Shown in pieces: positions 19,012 to 28,889 of a DNA stretch of 64,000 nt; positions within the stretch are counted from its first letter, which is position 1, and each line of letters starts with the position of its first letter. The translations under genes were made by a program, and so were the position numbers. The stretch covers positions 124,001 to 188,000 of the forward strand of contig NZ_VTUX01000003.1 of the NCBI RefSeq assembly GCF_008370495.1, given 5' to 3'. The notes under the pieces were generated by a model. That model made no database searches. It saw only the letters and a list, made by a program, of their open reading frames with translations, and had not been told where the DNA came from. The stretch is from Pseudohalioglobus sediminis. Its GTDB lineage: Bacteria; Pseudomonadota; Gammaproteobacteria; Pseudomonadales; Halieaceae.

Positions 19012-19041
19012 GGCGCCGGCGCCCTGCCCCCGCCGGTGGAT

Positions 19042-19617
19042 TTACAGCGGGGTATAGCTGAATTTCTGGCCACCCAATACCGCCTCGTACATCAGGCCAC
19101 CCTTGGCAAGAGTGAAGATGGCCATGCCTTTGCGGAAACCACCGTGAGTGGTCTTGGCGTTGTTCTGCCCGCCGCTTGCCCCCGCAACCATGCCGCCACC
19201 GGTATTGGCCTCTGCCGACACGCCTGCGGTGATAGCAACGGCGGTGGCCTGGGCACTGAACTCAAAGTTGCCCGAGGTGAATTCGCGGAAAGCGCGCTGG
19301 TCTTCGAAAAAGATAATTTGGCTGAAGGCCTGGCCACCCAGCTGGAAGCCCATGGTGATCTGGGTCATGGTCACGTTGCCGACATGGCGGCCAGCGGCGT
19401 ACACCCTGCCCTTGCCATGTGCGCCGCCAATACCAATGCCACCTTTGCCAATGGTCGGGAATACGGCATAGCCATAGGATGAAGGGAAATAGTCAGCGCT
19501 CTCGCCCGCATTCTTGAAGGCGGTTATCGTCTTGTCATAGGTATCCTGGGCCTGGACGGTCTGTCCATAAAACGCCATGACCAGTAACATCAACGCGGCC
19601 TTGATGACATTTTGCAT
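19042..19617 (-). CDS. Exported SYLF/YSC84-domain lipid-binding protein
   Basis: A 191-residue protein with a signal peptide (MQNVIKAALMLLVMAFYGQTVQAQ) followed by a SYLF domain. Typical segments are GYAVFPTIGKGGIGIGGAHGKGRVY, TMTQITMGFQLGGQAFSQIIFFED and a C-terminal GLMYEAVLGGQKFSYTPL. SYLF proteins bind phosphoinositides in eukaryotes; bacterial members are periplasmic or outer-membrane proteins of poorly defined role. I chose ATG 19617 because it begins the signal peptide; the longer frame from 19701 adds an Arg-rich stretch unlike any leader. Convergent with lutC. Confidence 0.9.
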   Translation of the reverse strand: MQNVIKAALMLLVMAFYGQTVQAQDTYDKTITAFKNAGESADYFPSSYGYAVFPTIGKGGIGIGGAHGKGRVYAAGRHVGNVTMTQITMGFQLGGQAFSQIIFFEDQRAFREFTSGNFEFSAQATAVAITAGVSAEANTGGGMVAGASGGQNNAKTTHGGFRKGMAIFTLAKGGLMYEAVLGGQKFSYTPL

Positions 19618-19717
19618 GCTGTATCCTCGAAATGGATTGAAGGGTGCTCGGGCGCGCCTCATGCGCGCGCCCATTGTCGACAGGCACCCCCTTCGGGTCA
19701 AGCGCAGTTCACGACAT

Positions 19718-22345
19718 CTAACCCGTATTGCGCATACCCGCGGCGATGCCGGCGATGGTCACCATGATCGCGCGCTCAAGCTCAGGGCTCTGGCGCTGCC
19801 GATTGCGCTTGAGTAGTTCTGCCTGCAGGAAATTAAGCGGGTCAGTGTAGATATTGCGCAAGCGAATGGTTTCCGCTGTCCAGGTCTGCTCAGACAACAA
19901 CACCTCTGCGCCCTGAATGGTCAGCACGGTAGCGATATCCATGGCCAGTTGCTTGCGCAGGCCGGCACCGATGGGTTGCAGTTCCGCGGGCACCAGCACG
20001 TCATCGTAGTAGGCGGACAGACCTTCGTCCGCCTTGGCATAGACCATCTCCAGCATGGACAGCCGGGTGGCAAAAAAGGGCCACTCCTGCGCCATTTGCT
20101 GCAGTAGAGCCGCTTTGCCCTGCGCCACGACATTGGCCAACGCAGCACCGGCTCCGAGCCAGGCCGGCAGCATCAGTCGATTCTGGGACCAGGCAAATAT
20201 CCAGGGGATAGCGCGCAGACTCTCGATACCGCCCCCCGCCTTGCGACGCGCCGGTCGCGACCCCAGCGGCAGCTTGGCCAGCTCCTGCTCTGGCGTGGCC
20301 TGGCGAAAATAGGGCACAAATTCAGGCTCCTCCCGCACCACCGCACGGTAAGCAGCACAGGAGTCCGCAGACAGCGCCTCCATCATCTGCCGCCAGTCAT
20401 CCCGCGGCGCCGGCGGCGTGAGCAGGTTGGCGCGACAGATGGCTACGGTATACAAGGCCAGGGTTTTCACCGCCAGCGAGCTCCAGCCCAGCTTGGTGCG
20501 GATCATCTCTCCCTGTTCAGTCACCCGCAGGCCGTTCTTGAGCGATCCCGGGGGCTGTGACAGCAGCGCTTGCTGGGCCGGGGCACCACCTCGACCGATG
20601 GTACCTCCTCGACCGTGAAACAGGGTGAGCTCAACACCGTATTGCCCACAGACCTCAAGTAATTCTTCCTGCGCGCGATACTGGGCCCAGGACGCCGCCA
20701 GCACGCCAGCGTCCTTGGCGGAATCGGAGTAGCCGATCATGACCATCATGCGACCAGCGACCTGGCCGCTGTACCAGCTGTCGCGCAGCAGCGTGGATAC
20801 GACCTCGCGCGCGCGTGACAGGTCGTCCAGGGTTTCAAACAGCGGCGCTACCGGAATAGCCTCCTCGACCCCTGCTTCCTGTAACAGCAGGTGTACGGCC
20901 AATACGTCCGAGGCCTGCCTGGCCATCGAGATCACGTAGGCACCCAGTGCACGCGTCGGTTGCTCTGCGGCTACCGCGCAGGTATCCAGCACTTCCTGCA
21001 CGTCGGCAGAGGGCTGCCAGCGCCGCGGCGTCAATGGCCGTCGATTGCCAAGCTCGCGCAACAGGAAGGCGCGGCGCGTATCCTCGTCCCATTCGGCATA
21101 GTCACCCAGGCCAAGGCTGCGGGTGATCTCCGACAGTGCCTGGGTATGACGGGCGCTGTCCTGGCGAATATCGTGACGCACCAGGTGTACGCCGAAGCAG
21201 CGCACCCGGCGCAGGACGTCCAGCAAACTGCCGCGGGCAATCAACTGCATGCCACAGTCCACCAGTGACTGGTAACAGGCCAGCAGCGGCTCCCAGAGCT
21301 GTTCTTCACTGACCAGTATGTCGACCGGTGCCGGGGTCTCTCCGCGCAAAAGCGCCTCGATATGCTGCTGGGTGCGTCGCAGCAGGTCCCGCAGTCCGCG
21401 CAAAATAGCGCGGTAGGGTTCGTGGGCTTCGGCGGCAAGTTCGCGCAAGGCGTCATTGCAGCGGGTCATGGACAGCTCTTCCAGCAGGCGCTCAATATCA
21501 CCCTGGTAGAGGTCCACCGCCTGCCAGCGCGACAGCAGCATGACTTCGCGCGTGACCTCAGCGGTGACATTGGGGTTGCCATCGCGATCGCCGCCCATCC
21601 AGGACACAAAGCTCACTGGCGCCGCGTCCAGCGGCAAACCGGTACCGCAATGCGTCTCCAGCGCTTCATCGAGGCGCCGCATGAATTCGGGCACAGCCCG
21701 CCACAGGGATTCCTCCACCACGGCGAAGCCCCACTTGGCCTCGTCCACCGGCGTTGGGCGCTCGCGACGGAAGTCGTCGCCGTGCCAGATCTGCGCGATC
21801 AGCTCACGCAAACGCGCATGCAATCTCGACTGCTCACGCTCGGTGAGGCCGGCCAGCTCCAGCTGGCTGAGGCATTCACCGATCTCCCCGTGTTTGTGGA
21901 TCAGGGTACGCCGGGTAATCTCGGTCGGGTGAGCGGTGAGCACCAGCTCAATCTTCAACGCCGCGATGGTATCGGCAATCTGTTGCGTTGCAACACCCTC
22001 CTCGCGCAACTCAAGCAGGCTCTTGTTGAGATTGCGCGAGGCAGACAGCAGCGGCGCCATAGTGCGTGACACCATGTGTTGCTGTTCGGCGATGTTGGCC
22101 AGGTTGAGAAACTGGGCGAAGGCGCGGGCTACGGGCACCAGCTGTTCATCGTCCAGCTGGCGCAGCTGTGACAGCAGCGCCTCGCGATCTGCCGGCGAGC
22201 CGTCACGCGCGCCCTTGGACAGGACACGGATGCGCTCTATCAGCTCGAGGAAAGCATCACCCTCCGCCGCGGCCATGGTCTCACCGAGAATATGACCGAG
22301 CTGGCTGACATTGCTGCGCAGCCCGCTGTAATCCGGCTCTCTCAC
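19718..22345 (-). CDS. ppc: Phosphoenolpyruvate carboxylase
   Basis: About 875 residues, close to E. coli Ppc (883). It carboxylates PEP with bicarbonate to oxaloacetate. Catalytic landmarks are [13 protein letters not shown] (essential His), [47 protein letters not shown] (mobile loop) and the C-terminal MRNTG. The start at GTG 22345 gives [17 protein letters not shown], which lines up with the E. coli N terminus MNEQYSALRSNVSMLG. A GTG at 22360 overlapping the gap stop is an alternative. It follows gap closely. Oxaloacetate from Ppc could also feed the Na+-pumping decarboxylase encoded at 4344-7738. Confidence 0.95.
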   Translation of the reverse strand: MREPDYSGLRSNVSQLGHILGETMAAAEGDAFLELIERIRVLSKGARDGSPADREALLSQLRQLDDEQLVPVARAFAQFLNLANIAEQQHMVSRTMAPLLSASRNLNKSLLELREEGVATQQIADTIAALKIELVLTAHPTEITRRTLIHKHGEIGECLSQLELAGLTEREQSRLHARLRELIAQIWHGDDFRRERPTPVDEAKWGFAVVEESLWRAVPEFMRRLDEALETHCGTGLPLDAAPVSFVSWMGGDRDGNPNVTAEVTREVMLLSRWQAVDLYQGDIERLLEELSMTRCNDALRELAAEAHEPYRAILRGLRDLLRRTQQHIEALLRGETPAPVDILVSEEQLWEPLLACYQSLVDCGMQLIARGSLLDVLRRVRCFGVHLVRHDIRQDSARHTQALSEITRSLGLGDYAEWDEDTRRAFLLRELGNRRPLTPRRWQPSADVQEVLDTCAVAAEQPTRALGAYVISMARQASDVLAVHLLLQEAGVEEAIPVAPLFETLDDLSRAREVVSTLLRDSWYSGQVAGRMMVMIGYSDSAKDAGVLAASWAQYRAQEELLEVCGQYGVELTLFHGRGGTIGRGGAPAQQALLSQPPGSLKNGLRVTEQGEMIRTKLGWSSLAVKTLALYTVAICRANLLTPPAPRDDWRQMMEALSADSCAAYRAVVREEPEFVPYFRQATPEQELAKLPLGSRPARRKAGGGIESLRAIPWIFAWSQNRLMLPAWLGAGAALANVVAQGKAALLQQMAQEWPFFATRLSMLEMVYAKADEGLSAYYDDVLVPAELQPIGAGLRKQLAMDIATVLTIQGAEVLLSEQTWTAETIRLRNIYTDPLNFLQAELLKRNRQRQSPELERAIMVTIAGIAAGMRNTG

Positions 22346-22356
22346 CTGCCCTGCGC

Positions 22357-23355
22357 TCACCAGTTGGCAACCCTGCGCAGCAGGTCTACAACACGACAGG
22401 AGTAGCCCCATTCGTTGTCGTACCAGTTGAGCACACGCAGATAGCGCTCGGCAGTCACACCGCTGAAGCCGGCGTCATAGATTGATGAATGCGAGTTGCC
22501 AATGATGTCAGACGATACTATCGGCTTGTCGCTGTATTGCAGGATACCGCTCAGCCCGGGGGACAACGACGCTTCCCGCACCACCTCGTGAACATCATCT
22601 ACTGTCACCGACTTGCCAAGCTTGACGAACAAGTCCACCACCGAGCCGTCGGGCACCGGCACCCGCGCGGCAATACCGTGCAGCTTGCCCTGGAGATCGG
22701 GCAGCACCTGCCCCACTGCCTTGGCAGCACCCGTGGAGGTAGGAATGATATTCTCCGCGGCCGCCCGGCTGCGCCGCCAGTCAGAGTGCGGCACGTCAGC
22801 GAGACGCTGGTCGTTGGTGTAGGCGTGCACGGTGTTGATAACGCCTTCTTCAATACCAAAGGCATCGTTGAGTACCTTCGCCATTGGCGCCAGGCAGTTG
22901 GTGGTACAGCTGGCATTGGAAATAATGCGGTGTGATGCATCCAGCGCATCATCGTTGACACCCAGAACCACCGTGTAGTCCACCGGGTCCTTGGCGGGCA
23001 CGGTCAACACCACGCGCTGTGCGCCGGCCTGCAGGTGTTGCTCCAGCTGCTCGCGTTTCCGAAACACGCCGGTCGCTTCCACCACGACATCCACGCCCAG
23101 TTCGCGCCAGGGAAGCTCTGACGGATCACGCACACTGATCAACTTCGCCCGGGTCTTGTCGGTGACAAAGTGATCGTCCTCGAGCTTGAGGTTGCGCCCG
23201 AAGGGCCCCATGACCGTGTCATAGCTGAGCAGGTAGCGCAGGGCGTCATAGTCAAACAGGTCGTTGATCGCTACCACATCCACACCTTCGACATTTTCCA
23301 GGATGCGAAATACTGATCGACCGATGCGGCCAAAGCCATTGATTCCAATTTTCAT
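22357..23355 (-). CDS. gap: Type I glyceraldehyde-3-phosphate dehydrogenase
   Basis: A 332-residue GAPDH with all expected sites: [13 protein letters not shown] (NAD binding), [21 protein letters not shown] (catalytic Cys), [11 protein letters not shown] (catalytic His), [12 protein letters not shown] and [10 protein letters not shown] (phosphate sites), and [10 protein letters not shown] at the C terminus. Its ATG overlaps the TAA of the upstream GAPDH-like gene by one base (TAATG). This is the functional triose-phosphate oxidising enzyme of the cluster, positioned for Entner-Doudoroff flux and probably under HexR through the eda promoter. Confidence 0.97.
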   Translation of the reverse strand: MKIGINGFGRIGRSVFRILENVEGVDVVAINDLFDYDALRYLLSYDTVMGPFGRNLKLEDDHFVTDKTRAKLISVRDPSELPWRELGVDVVVEATGVFRKREQLEQHLQAGAQRVVLTVPAKDPVDYTVVLGVNDDALDASHRIISNASCTTNCLAPMAKVLNDAFGIEEGVINTVHAYTNDQRLADVPHSDWRRSRAAAENIIPTSTGAAKAVGQVLPDLQGKLHGIAARVPVPDGSVVDLFVKLGKSVTVDDVHEVVREASLSPGLSGILQYSDKPIVSSDIIGNSHSSIYDAGFSGVTAERYLRVLNWYDNEWGYSCRVVDLLRRVANW

Positions 23356-24377
23356 TACGCTGCCTCCTGCTGCTGATCCAATGCATGGTAGAGCCTCACC
23401 ACATCCAGCAGGCGCGCTGCATGACCCAGGTTCTCGTACCAGCTCAGCGTCTTCACTGTGTTGGCACCGGCTTTAATGGTGCCCTTGGCGTCAAACAGCA
23501 GGGACAGCGGGTTGCCGATCACGTCAGAGGAGACAATAGGATCCTCCACCACTCCGATAATATCCGGGTGCCGCGCCGCGGCGGCGCGCATTGCCTCGTT
23601 GATTTGCTCGACTTCTACATCGGCATCGCGCATGATCAGGTTGACATCTAGCAGGCAGCCCTCCTGCACCGGCACATTCAGCGCCGAGGTCAGGATTTTG
23701 CCATCGAATGCGGGCAGGATATGCCCCAACCAGAGACTGGCTTCATGCGTGTTGGGGATGATGTTTTTGGCTGCCGAGCGACTGCGCCGGAAGTCCGACC
23801 CGGCGTAGTCCTGCAAGGCCTGATCCGAAGTGAAGGCGTGAATCGTGGTCATGCTGCCACACTCGATGGCAAACCTGTCGCCCAGACTGCTCAGCAGCAG
23901 CGCCAGGGCTGACGTGGTAGCCGAGCCAGCCGAGATCATACGGTCATCGACACTGACGCTATCTGCATTCAGGCCTGGAATGACAATGCGGTCAATATGG
24001 TCTGCGGGCAGCGTGCGCAGCAGCACACGCGGCGCGCCATTCTGCAGGTGGCTGGCCATGAATTCGCGCTCACGGTACTTGCCCGTGGAGTCGATAACGA
24101 TATCGACCCCAAAGATATCCCAGGGCATCTCTGCGGGACGGTCGATTTCCATCAGTCGAGCACGGCAGCGCTCGTTTACCAGGAAGTTTCCCTCAAGGCG
24201 ATGCCGCTCGGGCTGCTCAACTTCAGAGCAGAGCAGGTAATGCAGAATTTCAGGCTTGCCAATATCGGCTATCGCCACCACTTCGATATCGTCGCTGCGT
24301 GATGCCAGCTCGAAAATCTGTCGCCCGGTCTGGCCGAAGCCCATAATGCCCACACGAATGGGCGCTCGCTGCGTCAT
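23355..24377 (-). CDS. GAPDH-like paralogue lacking the catalytic cysteine
   Basis: A 340-residue member of the GAPDH family by overall sequence: VGIMGFGQTGRQIFE, IHAFTSDQALQDY, RRSRSAAKNIIPN and ALNVPVQEGCLLDV. At the active site it reads SAGSATTSALAL where GAPDH has [12 protein letters not shown], so the nucleophilic Cys is Ala (codon GCT). The Thr-Gly of the phosphate site is replaced (IPNTHEASLWLG), and the Arg of ARVPVP is Asn (LNVPVQ). The partner His is kept. It cannot perform the normal thiohemiacetal chemistry. Start ATG 24377 follows AGGAG; an in-frame TTG at 24401 is less likely. Located between eda and gap. A regulatory, NAD-sensing or heteromeric role is possible. Function unknown. 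Confidence 0.9.
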   Translation of the reverse strand: MTQRAPIRVGIMGFGQTGRQIFELASRSDDIEVVAIADIGKPEILHYLLCSEVEQPERHRLEGNFLVNERCRARLMEIDRPAEMPWDIFGVDIVIDSTGKYREREFMASHLQNGAPRVLLRTLPADHIDRIVIPGLNADSVSVDDRMISAGSATTSALALLLSSLGDRFAIECGSMTTIHAFTSDQALQDYAGSDFRRSRSAAKNIIPNTHEASLWLGHILPAFDGKILTSALNVPVQEGCLLDVNLIMRDADVEVEQINEAMRAAAARHPDIIGVVEDPIVSSDVIGNPLSLLFDAKGTIKAGANTVKTLSWYENLGHAARLLDVVRLYHALDQQQEAA

Positions 24378-24397
24378 CCTCAATCTCCTCGTATTAC

Positions 24398-25015
24398 TCA
24401 ACTCACAGCCATGGCTTCAGCAGCCAGGCGTTCAATGTCCTGCCAACGTGCATTGTCCACCAATTTGTCCGACACCATCCATGACCCACCGCAACAAACC
24501 ACGTTGGGCAGGTCGAGAAAATCGCGGAAGTTATCCCGGGTCAGGCCGCCGGTGGGGCAGAACAACATATCCGGGAACGGCCCGGCCAGCCCCTTCAGTA
24601 TAGCTACCCCGCCGAGGGGTACAGCCGGAAACAACTTACTGACTCGCAGGCCGGCGTCGCGCACGCGCATGACTTCCGAGGCTGTGGCAACCCCGGGAAT
24701 GAACTCGATCGGCGCAGCTACGGCAGCCGCCAGCAGCTCATCTGTGCAGCCCGGGCTCAGGGCCAGGGGCACACCTGCCGCTACAACCTGCTCCAGCTCT
24801 GCCGCGGATGTCACCGTGCCCGCCGCTACCAGCAAGTCCGGGACCGACTCGCGCACCGCCGCAATCGCTGCAAGCGCCTCCGGGGTTCGCAGGGTGATTT
24901 CAATTGCCCGCATACCGCCCGCGTGCAGTGCCCGCGCCAGGCGCACCGTGGCATCCACCTCACGCGCTGTCACCACGGGGAGGACACGAAACGCACTTAA
25001 ATCGTCAACTGTCAT
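24398..25015 (-). CDS. eda: KHG/KDPG aldolase (2-keto-3-deoxy-6-phosphogluconate aldolase)
   Basis: A 205-residue class I aldolase that cleaves KDPG to pyruvate and glyceraldehyde 3-phosphate in the Entner-Doudoroff pathway. Visible motifs are RAIEITLRTPEAL (catalytic Glu), VAAGTVTSAAEL, SPGCTDELL, FIPGVATASE, VSKLFPAVPLGG (Schiff-base Lys) and FCPTGGLT (phosphate loop). I use ATG 25015; the frame stays open further upstream, but that part covers a HexR-like operator and has no aldolase homology. First gene of the eda / GAPDH-like / gap operon. Its product, glyceraldehyde 3-phosphate, is the substrate of gap. Confidence 0.94.
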   Translation of the reverse strand: MTVDDLSAFRVLPVVTAREVDATVRLARALHAGGMRAIEITLRTPEALAAIAAVRESVPDLLVAAGTVTSAAELEQVVAAGVPLALSPGCTDELLAAAVAAPIEFIPGVATASEVMRVRDAGLRVSKLFPAVPLGGVAILKGLAGPFPDMLFCPTGGLTRDNFRDFLDLPNVVCCGGSWMVSDKLVDNARWQDIERLAAEAMAVS

Positions 25016-25028
25016 CGTCACACTCTGA

Positions 25029-25043
25029 TGTAATTTTATTTCA
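25029..25043. promoter_or_regulatory. HexR-like operator upstream of eda
   Basis: TGTAATTTTATTTCA agrees at 12 of 15 positions with the HexR palindrome TGTAATTAAATTACA known in gammaproteobacteria. It lies 14 bases before the eda ATG, a position suited to repression by blocking transcription. Confidence 0.6.
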
Positions 25044-25203
25044 TTTGTAACTTTAGACGGTGAGCTGGAGGGATGCAAGCAACACGCGGAAGATTCCCGG
25101 CGCGACATCTGAAAATCTCACAATAATCCATTTTTAATGCCGCAAGCCCGCCGCACCAGGGAAAAACAGCCGGGAATCGCGCTGGACTAGTGCGAAATTA
25201 TAT

Positions 25204-25218
25204 CGTAGTTTTATTACA
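25204..25218. promoter_or_regulatory. HexR-like operator upstream of hexR
   Basis: The reverse complement reads TGTAATAAAACTACG, matching the HexR consensus at 12 of 15 positions. It lies 28 bases before the hexR ATG and would fit autoregulation. The surrounding 25180-25240 region is markedly AT-rich. Confidence 0.55.
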
Positions 25219-25245
25219 TTTTTAATAACAGGGAACAACGCGCCC

Positions 25246-26085
25246 ATGAGTTTGCTTACTGACCTGGCCGATACGCGTTGCAAACGCAGCAAATCCGCCC
25301 ATAAGATCGCCGCCATTGTGGTCGCAGATCCCCAGGCCATCCTCTCGGCGACCACTGCCTCCCTGGCAGCGCGGGCCGAGGTCAGCGAACCCACAGTCAA
25401 CCGCTTCTGTACGGGGCTTGGCTACAAGGGTTTTCCCGACTTCAAGCTCGCCCTGGCCGCGGAGCTGGCACGCCTGCAGCCGCGCATCACGCGCAATATC
25501 AAGGCCGGCGATTCCACCGGCAAGGTCGTGGCAAAGATCTTCGAGAGTACGCATGCCAGCCTGGGCAGCGCAGAGGAACAGCTGGACCTGGCGGCCCTGC
25601 AGGATGCTGTGGCCGCCCTCTCCGCTGCGCGCGCCATCGTGTTCTGCGGCCTCGGCGCCTCCGCCTCGGTAGCGCGGGACGCAGAACACAAGTTCCTGCG
25701 GTTTCCGCGGGCCGTGAGCAGCCACACCGACATCATCAACCAGCGCATGGTGGCAACCGGCCTGGCCAGCGAGGATTGCCTGGTCTGCATTTCCCACACC
25801 GGGCGCACCCATGCCATCGTCGACGTGGCCAGGCTGGCGAAGGAAAACGGCTGCCCGGTGATCGGCATCACCGCACCGGGCTCCCCGCTGGCCAGGGCAT
25901 GCACCCTGTTGCTGGGTGTGGAAACCGGCGAAGACACCGAAATGTACACGCCGATGACATCGCGCATCGCACAGTTGGTGCTTGTCGATATCCTCGCCAC
26001 CTGCATGGCCCTGGATGCCGATGATTCCCTGGCGCAACACCTGCAGACTGTGAAGAGCAACCTCGGCCCGACCCGGCGGGGCTAG
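25246..26085 (+). CDS. hexR: MurR/RpiR-family transcriptional regulator HexR
   Basis: A 279-residue regulator with an N-terminal RpiR-type helix-turn-helix (ATTASLAARAEVSEPTVNRFCTGLGYKGFPDFK) and a C-terminal SIS sugar-phosphate domain (about 110-260: IVFCGLGASASVA, LVCISHTGRTHAI, VIGITAPGSPLA). HexR binds KDPG and in gammaproteobacteria controls central carbon genes such as zwf, edd, eda, gap and pck. It is divergent from eda, and both promoters carry HexR-like sites. The VSEPTVNRFC recognition helix is typical of HexR. Zwf/edd/glk genes are not in the window. Confidence 0.93.
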   Translation: MSLLTDLADTRCKRSKSAHKIAAIVVADPQAILSATTASLAARAEVSEPTVNRFCTGLGYKGFPDFKLALAAELARLQPRITRNIKAGDSTGKVVAKIFESTHASLGSAEEQLDLAALQDAVAALSAARAIVFCGLGASASVARDAEHKFLRFPRAVSSHTDIINQRMVATGLASEDCLVCISHTGRTHAIVDVARLAKENGCPVIGITAPGSPLARACTLLLGVETGEDTEMYTPMTSRIAQLVLVDILATCMALDADDSLAQHLQTVKSNLGPTRRG

Positions 26086-26183
26086 CGGGTCACAATCCGC
26101 GATTTTGTTGATACCGCGCATGCCGCCTTCGCCGGCAGCGGCTTACACTGTGAGTGAGAGTGAGTCCTGGTGGGAGCAATGGT

Positions 26184-28889
26184 ATGCGCAAACCGTGGTA
26201 TACGCTGACGACGCAGCAAATTGAGGAGGCGCTTGACAGCAGCCCGCAAGGGCTTGATGAGACGGTCGCGGCGACGCGACTGGAAGCGCTTGGGCCCAAC
26301 GAAATAGCCTTCCAGAAGACGCCTGCCTGGGTACTGTTCCTGCGCCAGTTCAACGACCCCATGGTCATCATCCTGCTGGCTACCGCCCTGGTTACCGGCG
26401 TGCTCACCGCCCTGGGCAGCCACATGCTGCCCGATACCATTGTCATCGTCTCCGTGGTACTGCTCAACGCCATCCTCGGCTTTGTACAGGAGGGCAAGGC
26501 GGAAGGCGCCCTGGACGCACTGCGCAACATGATGGTGCAGGAGGCGCTGGTGATACGCGCGGGCGACCAACGCCGCATCCCTGCGCGCGAGCTGGTGCCT
26601 GGCGACCTGGTGGTGCTCGAGGGCGGCGACAAGATTCCCGCGGACGTGCGCTTCCTGGATGTTGCCAATATTCACGTCGACGAGTCTTCCCTCACCGGGG
26701 AGTCGGTACCGGTGCAGAAACGCACGGAAGCGATAACAGGCGCCGACCTGGTGCCAGGGGACCAGGTCAATATCGGCTTTTCAGGGACCTACCTGACCCA
26801 GGGCACGGCCAGGGCCATGGTGGTGGAAACAGGGGCGCATACCGTTTTTGGACAGATCGCGGACATGGTCAAGGAAGCCGACGCCGGCACCACCCCGCTG
26901 CAGCGCAAGATGAAAGAGTTCGTGCGCACCCTGATCATTGCCATTCTCATTGTCGGCGCCTTCAACTTCGCCTACGGCATCTACCTGGGCTATGCCGTTT
27001 CCTACAGTTTCCTCGGCGCGGTTTCGCTGGTCGTAGCGGCCATCCCGGAGATGCTGCCGGCACTGGTCACCTCGATCCTGGCGTTGTCGGGTGTGGTAAT
27101 GGCCGGTCGCAAGGCCCTTATCCGCAAGTTGCCGGCGGCGGAGACGCTGGGCGCAACCTCGGTGATTTGCTCCGACAAGACCGGCACCCTGACCGAGAAC
27201 CGGATGACCGTGACGCGGGTTTATGCCGGCGGTGAAATTCTCGCTGTGACCGGCACTGGATTCGATATCGAGGGTGACTTCCTGCGTGATGGCCGTGCGA
27301 TCACCGCGGGTGACAACACCGCGCTGATGCGACTGCTGCACTGCGGCTTTGAGTGCAATAACGCCCATCTTTCGGGCAGCGGCGGCACCGGGGACCCGAC
27401 CGAACTGGCCCTGCGCATCTCAGGCGCCAAGGCGGAGATCGCTGCCGACCAGACCCACCGCCTGGTGGAGCTACCCTTCGATTCCGGCGTGAAGTACATG
27501 GCAGTGCTGGTAGAAGTGCAGGGCCGGCGCTGGATACTGGCCAAGGGCGCGCCGGAAGTGATTGTGGGTATGTGCAGCAGCACTCTCAGCGCGGGCGGAG
27601 AAAGCACCACCTTTGCGCGTGAGCAAGCGCTCGGCACGGCGCAGTCTTTTGCCCAGGATGCCCTGCGTACACTGGGCTTTGCCATAAAGCAGGTACCCGC
27701 AGAGCAGTCCGACCTGCGCCACGAGGACCTGAACGACCTGTGCTTCGTCGGACTGCAGGGCATGATCGACCCACCCAAACAATCGGCCATCGAGGCCGTC
27801 GAACAGTGCAAACGGGCTGGCATACGCACGGTGATGATCACCGGAGACCATCCCGATACCGCGCAGGCCGTTGCTCGCCAACTCGGCATCGCCGCCGACC
27901 ACGTGGTGACCGGGGCAGAGCTCAGTCACCTGGACGCAGCAGCACTGCGTGATACCACCGCCAGGGTATCGGTGTTCGCCCGGGTCGCGCCGGAACACAA
28001 AAAAGCCATTGCCGAGGCCCTGCAGTCCCAGGGCCTGGTTGTGGCCATGACCGGCGACGGGGTCAACGACGCCCCTGCCCTGAAAGCTGCCGACATCGGT
28101 ATCGCCATGGGTATCAGTGGCACCGAAGTGGCCAAGGAATCTTCGGACATGGTACTTGCCGACGACAACTTCGCCACTATCGTCGCTGCAGTGGAAGAAG
28201 GCCGCCACGCCTGGAACAACCTGCAAAAAGCCATCCTGTATACGCTGCCGACAAACGCTGCCCAGGCGCTGTTGATAATGGGGGCAATCATCATGGCGGC
28301 CTGGATACCGCTGTTCTCCGCACGCTTCGTACTGGAACCGGTGCAGATATTGTGGATCAACCTGCTCGACTCGGTGCTGCTGACCATGCCGCTGATGATG
28401 GAAGGCAAGGAGAAAGGCCTGCTCGATACGCCACCGAGGCCCGCGGGGTCCCACATTATCAATGCCCTGTTCCTGCAGCGAGTGGTGGTAATGGGACTGG
28501 CTATCGCGATACCGGGCTTCCTGGTCTACTACCACTTCGGTCACGCTGCCGTCGACGCCAACGGTGAAATCATTGATGCACTGCTGCTCACCCAGGCCCA
28601 GACTGCGGCCTTCTGGGCTATCCTGCTGGCCCACTTTGGCTATGTCATCTCCGCACGCTCAATCCGGGCCTCGGCATTCAGTTTCAATCCGCTATCCAAC
28701 CGCTGGCTGCTGGCGGGCATTGCCCTGAGTATTGCCATCCGCTTTATTCCGACGCTGATACCGGAGGCGGCGGCACTGTTCCGCACTGCCCCGTTTCCCA
28801 GCGCGTGGTGGCCGTTGATCCTGCTCTGCTTCCTGCCCAGCTTTATAGCGATTGAAACCGACAAACTGCTGCGCAGGACCCTGTCGTGA
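26184..28889 (+). CDS. P-type cation-transporting ATPase (P2-type, substrate uncertain)
   Basis: About 901 residues with the layout of P2 ATPases. There is an N-terminal cation-ATPase domain (WYTLTTQQIEEAL), the actuator motif LTGESVPV, CSDKTGTLTENRMT (phosphorylated Asp), KGAPEVIVGMC (nucleotide domain), MITGDHPDTA and MTGDGVNDAPALKAADIG (hinge), then six C-terminal helices. The M4 ion-site motif is IPEMLPALVT rather than the PEGLP of many Ca2+ pumps, and M6 reads NLLDSVLLTMPLM. Calcium, magnesium or a monovalent ion therefore cannot be settled by reading. ATG 26184 has GGGAG nine bases upstream. Its stop overlaps the GTG of the next gene (GTGA), so the two are translated together. Confidence 0.92.
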   Translation: MRKPWYTLTTQQIEEALDSSPQGLDETVAATRLEALGPNEIAFQKTPAWVLFLRQFNDPMVIILLATALVTGVLTALGSHMLPDTIVIVSVVLLNAILGFVQEGKAEGALDALRNMMVQEALVIRAGDQRRIPARELVPGDLVVLEGGDKIPADVRFLDVANIHVDESSLTGESVPVQKRTEAITGADLVPGDQVNIGFSGTYLTQGTARAMVVETGAHTVFGQIADMVKEADAGTTPLQRKMKEFVRTLIIAILIVGAFNFAYGIYLGYAVSYSFLGAVSLVVAAIPEMLPALVTSILALSGVVMAGRKALIRKLPAAETLGATSVICSDKTGTLTENRMTVTRVYAGGEILAVTGTGFDIEGDFLRDGRAITAGDNTALMRLLHCGFECNNAHLSGSGGTGDPTELALRISGAKAEIAADQTHRLVELPFDSGVKYMAVLVEVQGRRWILAKGAPEVIVGMCSSTLSAGGESTTFAREQALGTAQSFAQDALRTLGFAIKQVPAEQSDLRHEDLNDLCFVGLQGMIDPPKQSAIEAVEQCKRAGIRTVMITGDHPDTAQAVARQLGIAADHVVTGAELSHLDAAALRDTTARVSVFARVAPEHKKAIAEALQSQGLVVAMTGDGVNDAPALKAADIGIAMGISGTEVAKESSDMVLADDNFATIVAAVEEGRHAWNNLQKAILYTLPTNAAQALLIMGAIIMAAWIPLFSARFVLEPVQILWINLLDSVLLTMPLMMEGKEKGLLDTPPRPAGSHIINALFLQRVVVMGLAIAIPGFLVYYHFGHAAVDANGEIIDALLLTQAQTAAFWAILLAHFGYVISARSIRASAFSFNPLSNRWLLAGIALSIAIRFIPTLIPEAAALFRTAPFPSAWWPLILLCFLPSFIAIETDKLLRRTLS

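Noticed and set aside
19012-19023. GGCGCCGGCGCC palindrome as a terminator or operator
   Set aside because: Short GC palindromes are expected by chance at this base composition; no loop or U-tract.
21362-22069. 235-codon open frame on the plus strand within ppc
   Set aside because: It is antisense to conserved PEP carboxylase sequence, has no recognisable domain and is typical of high-G+C shadow frames.
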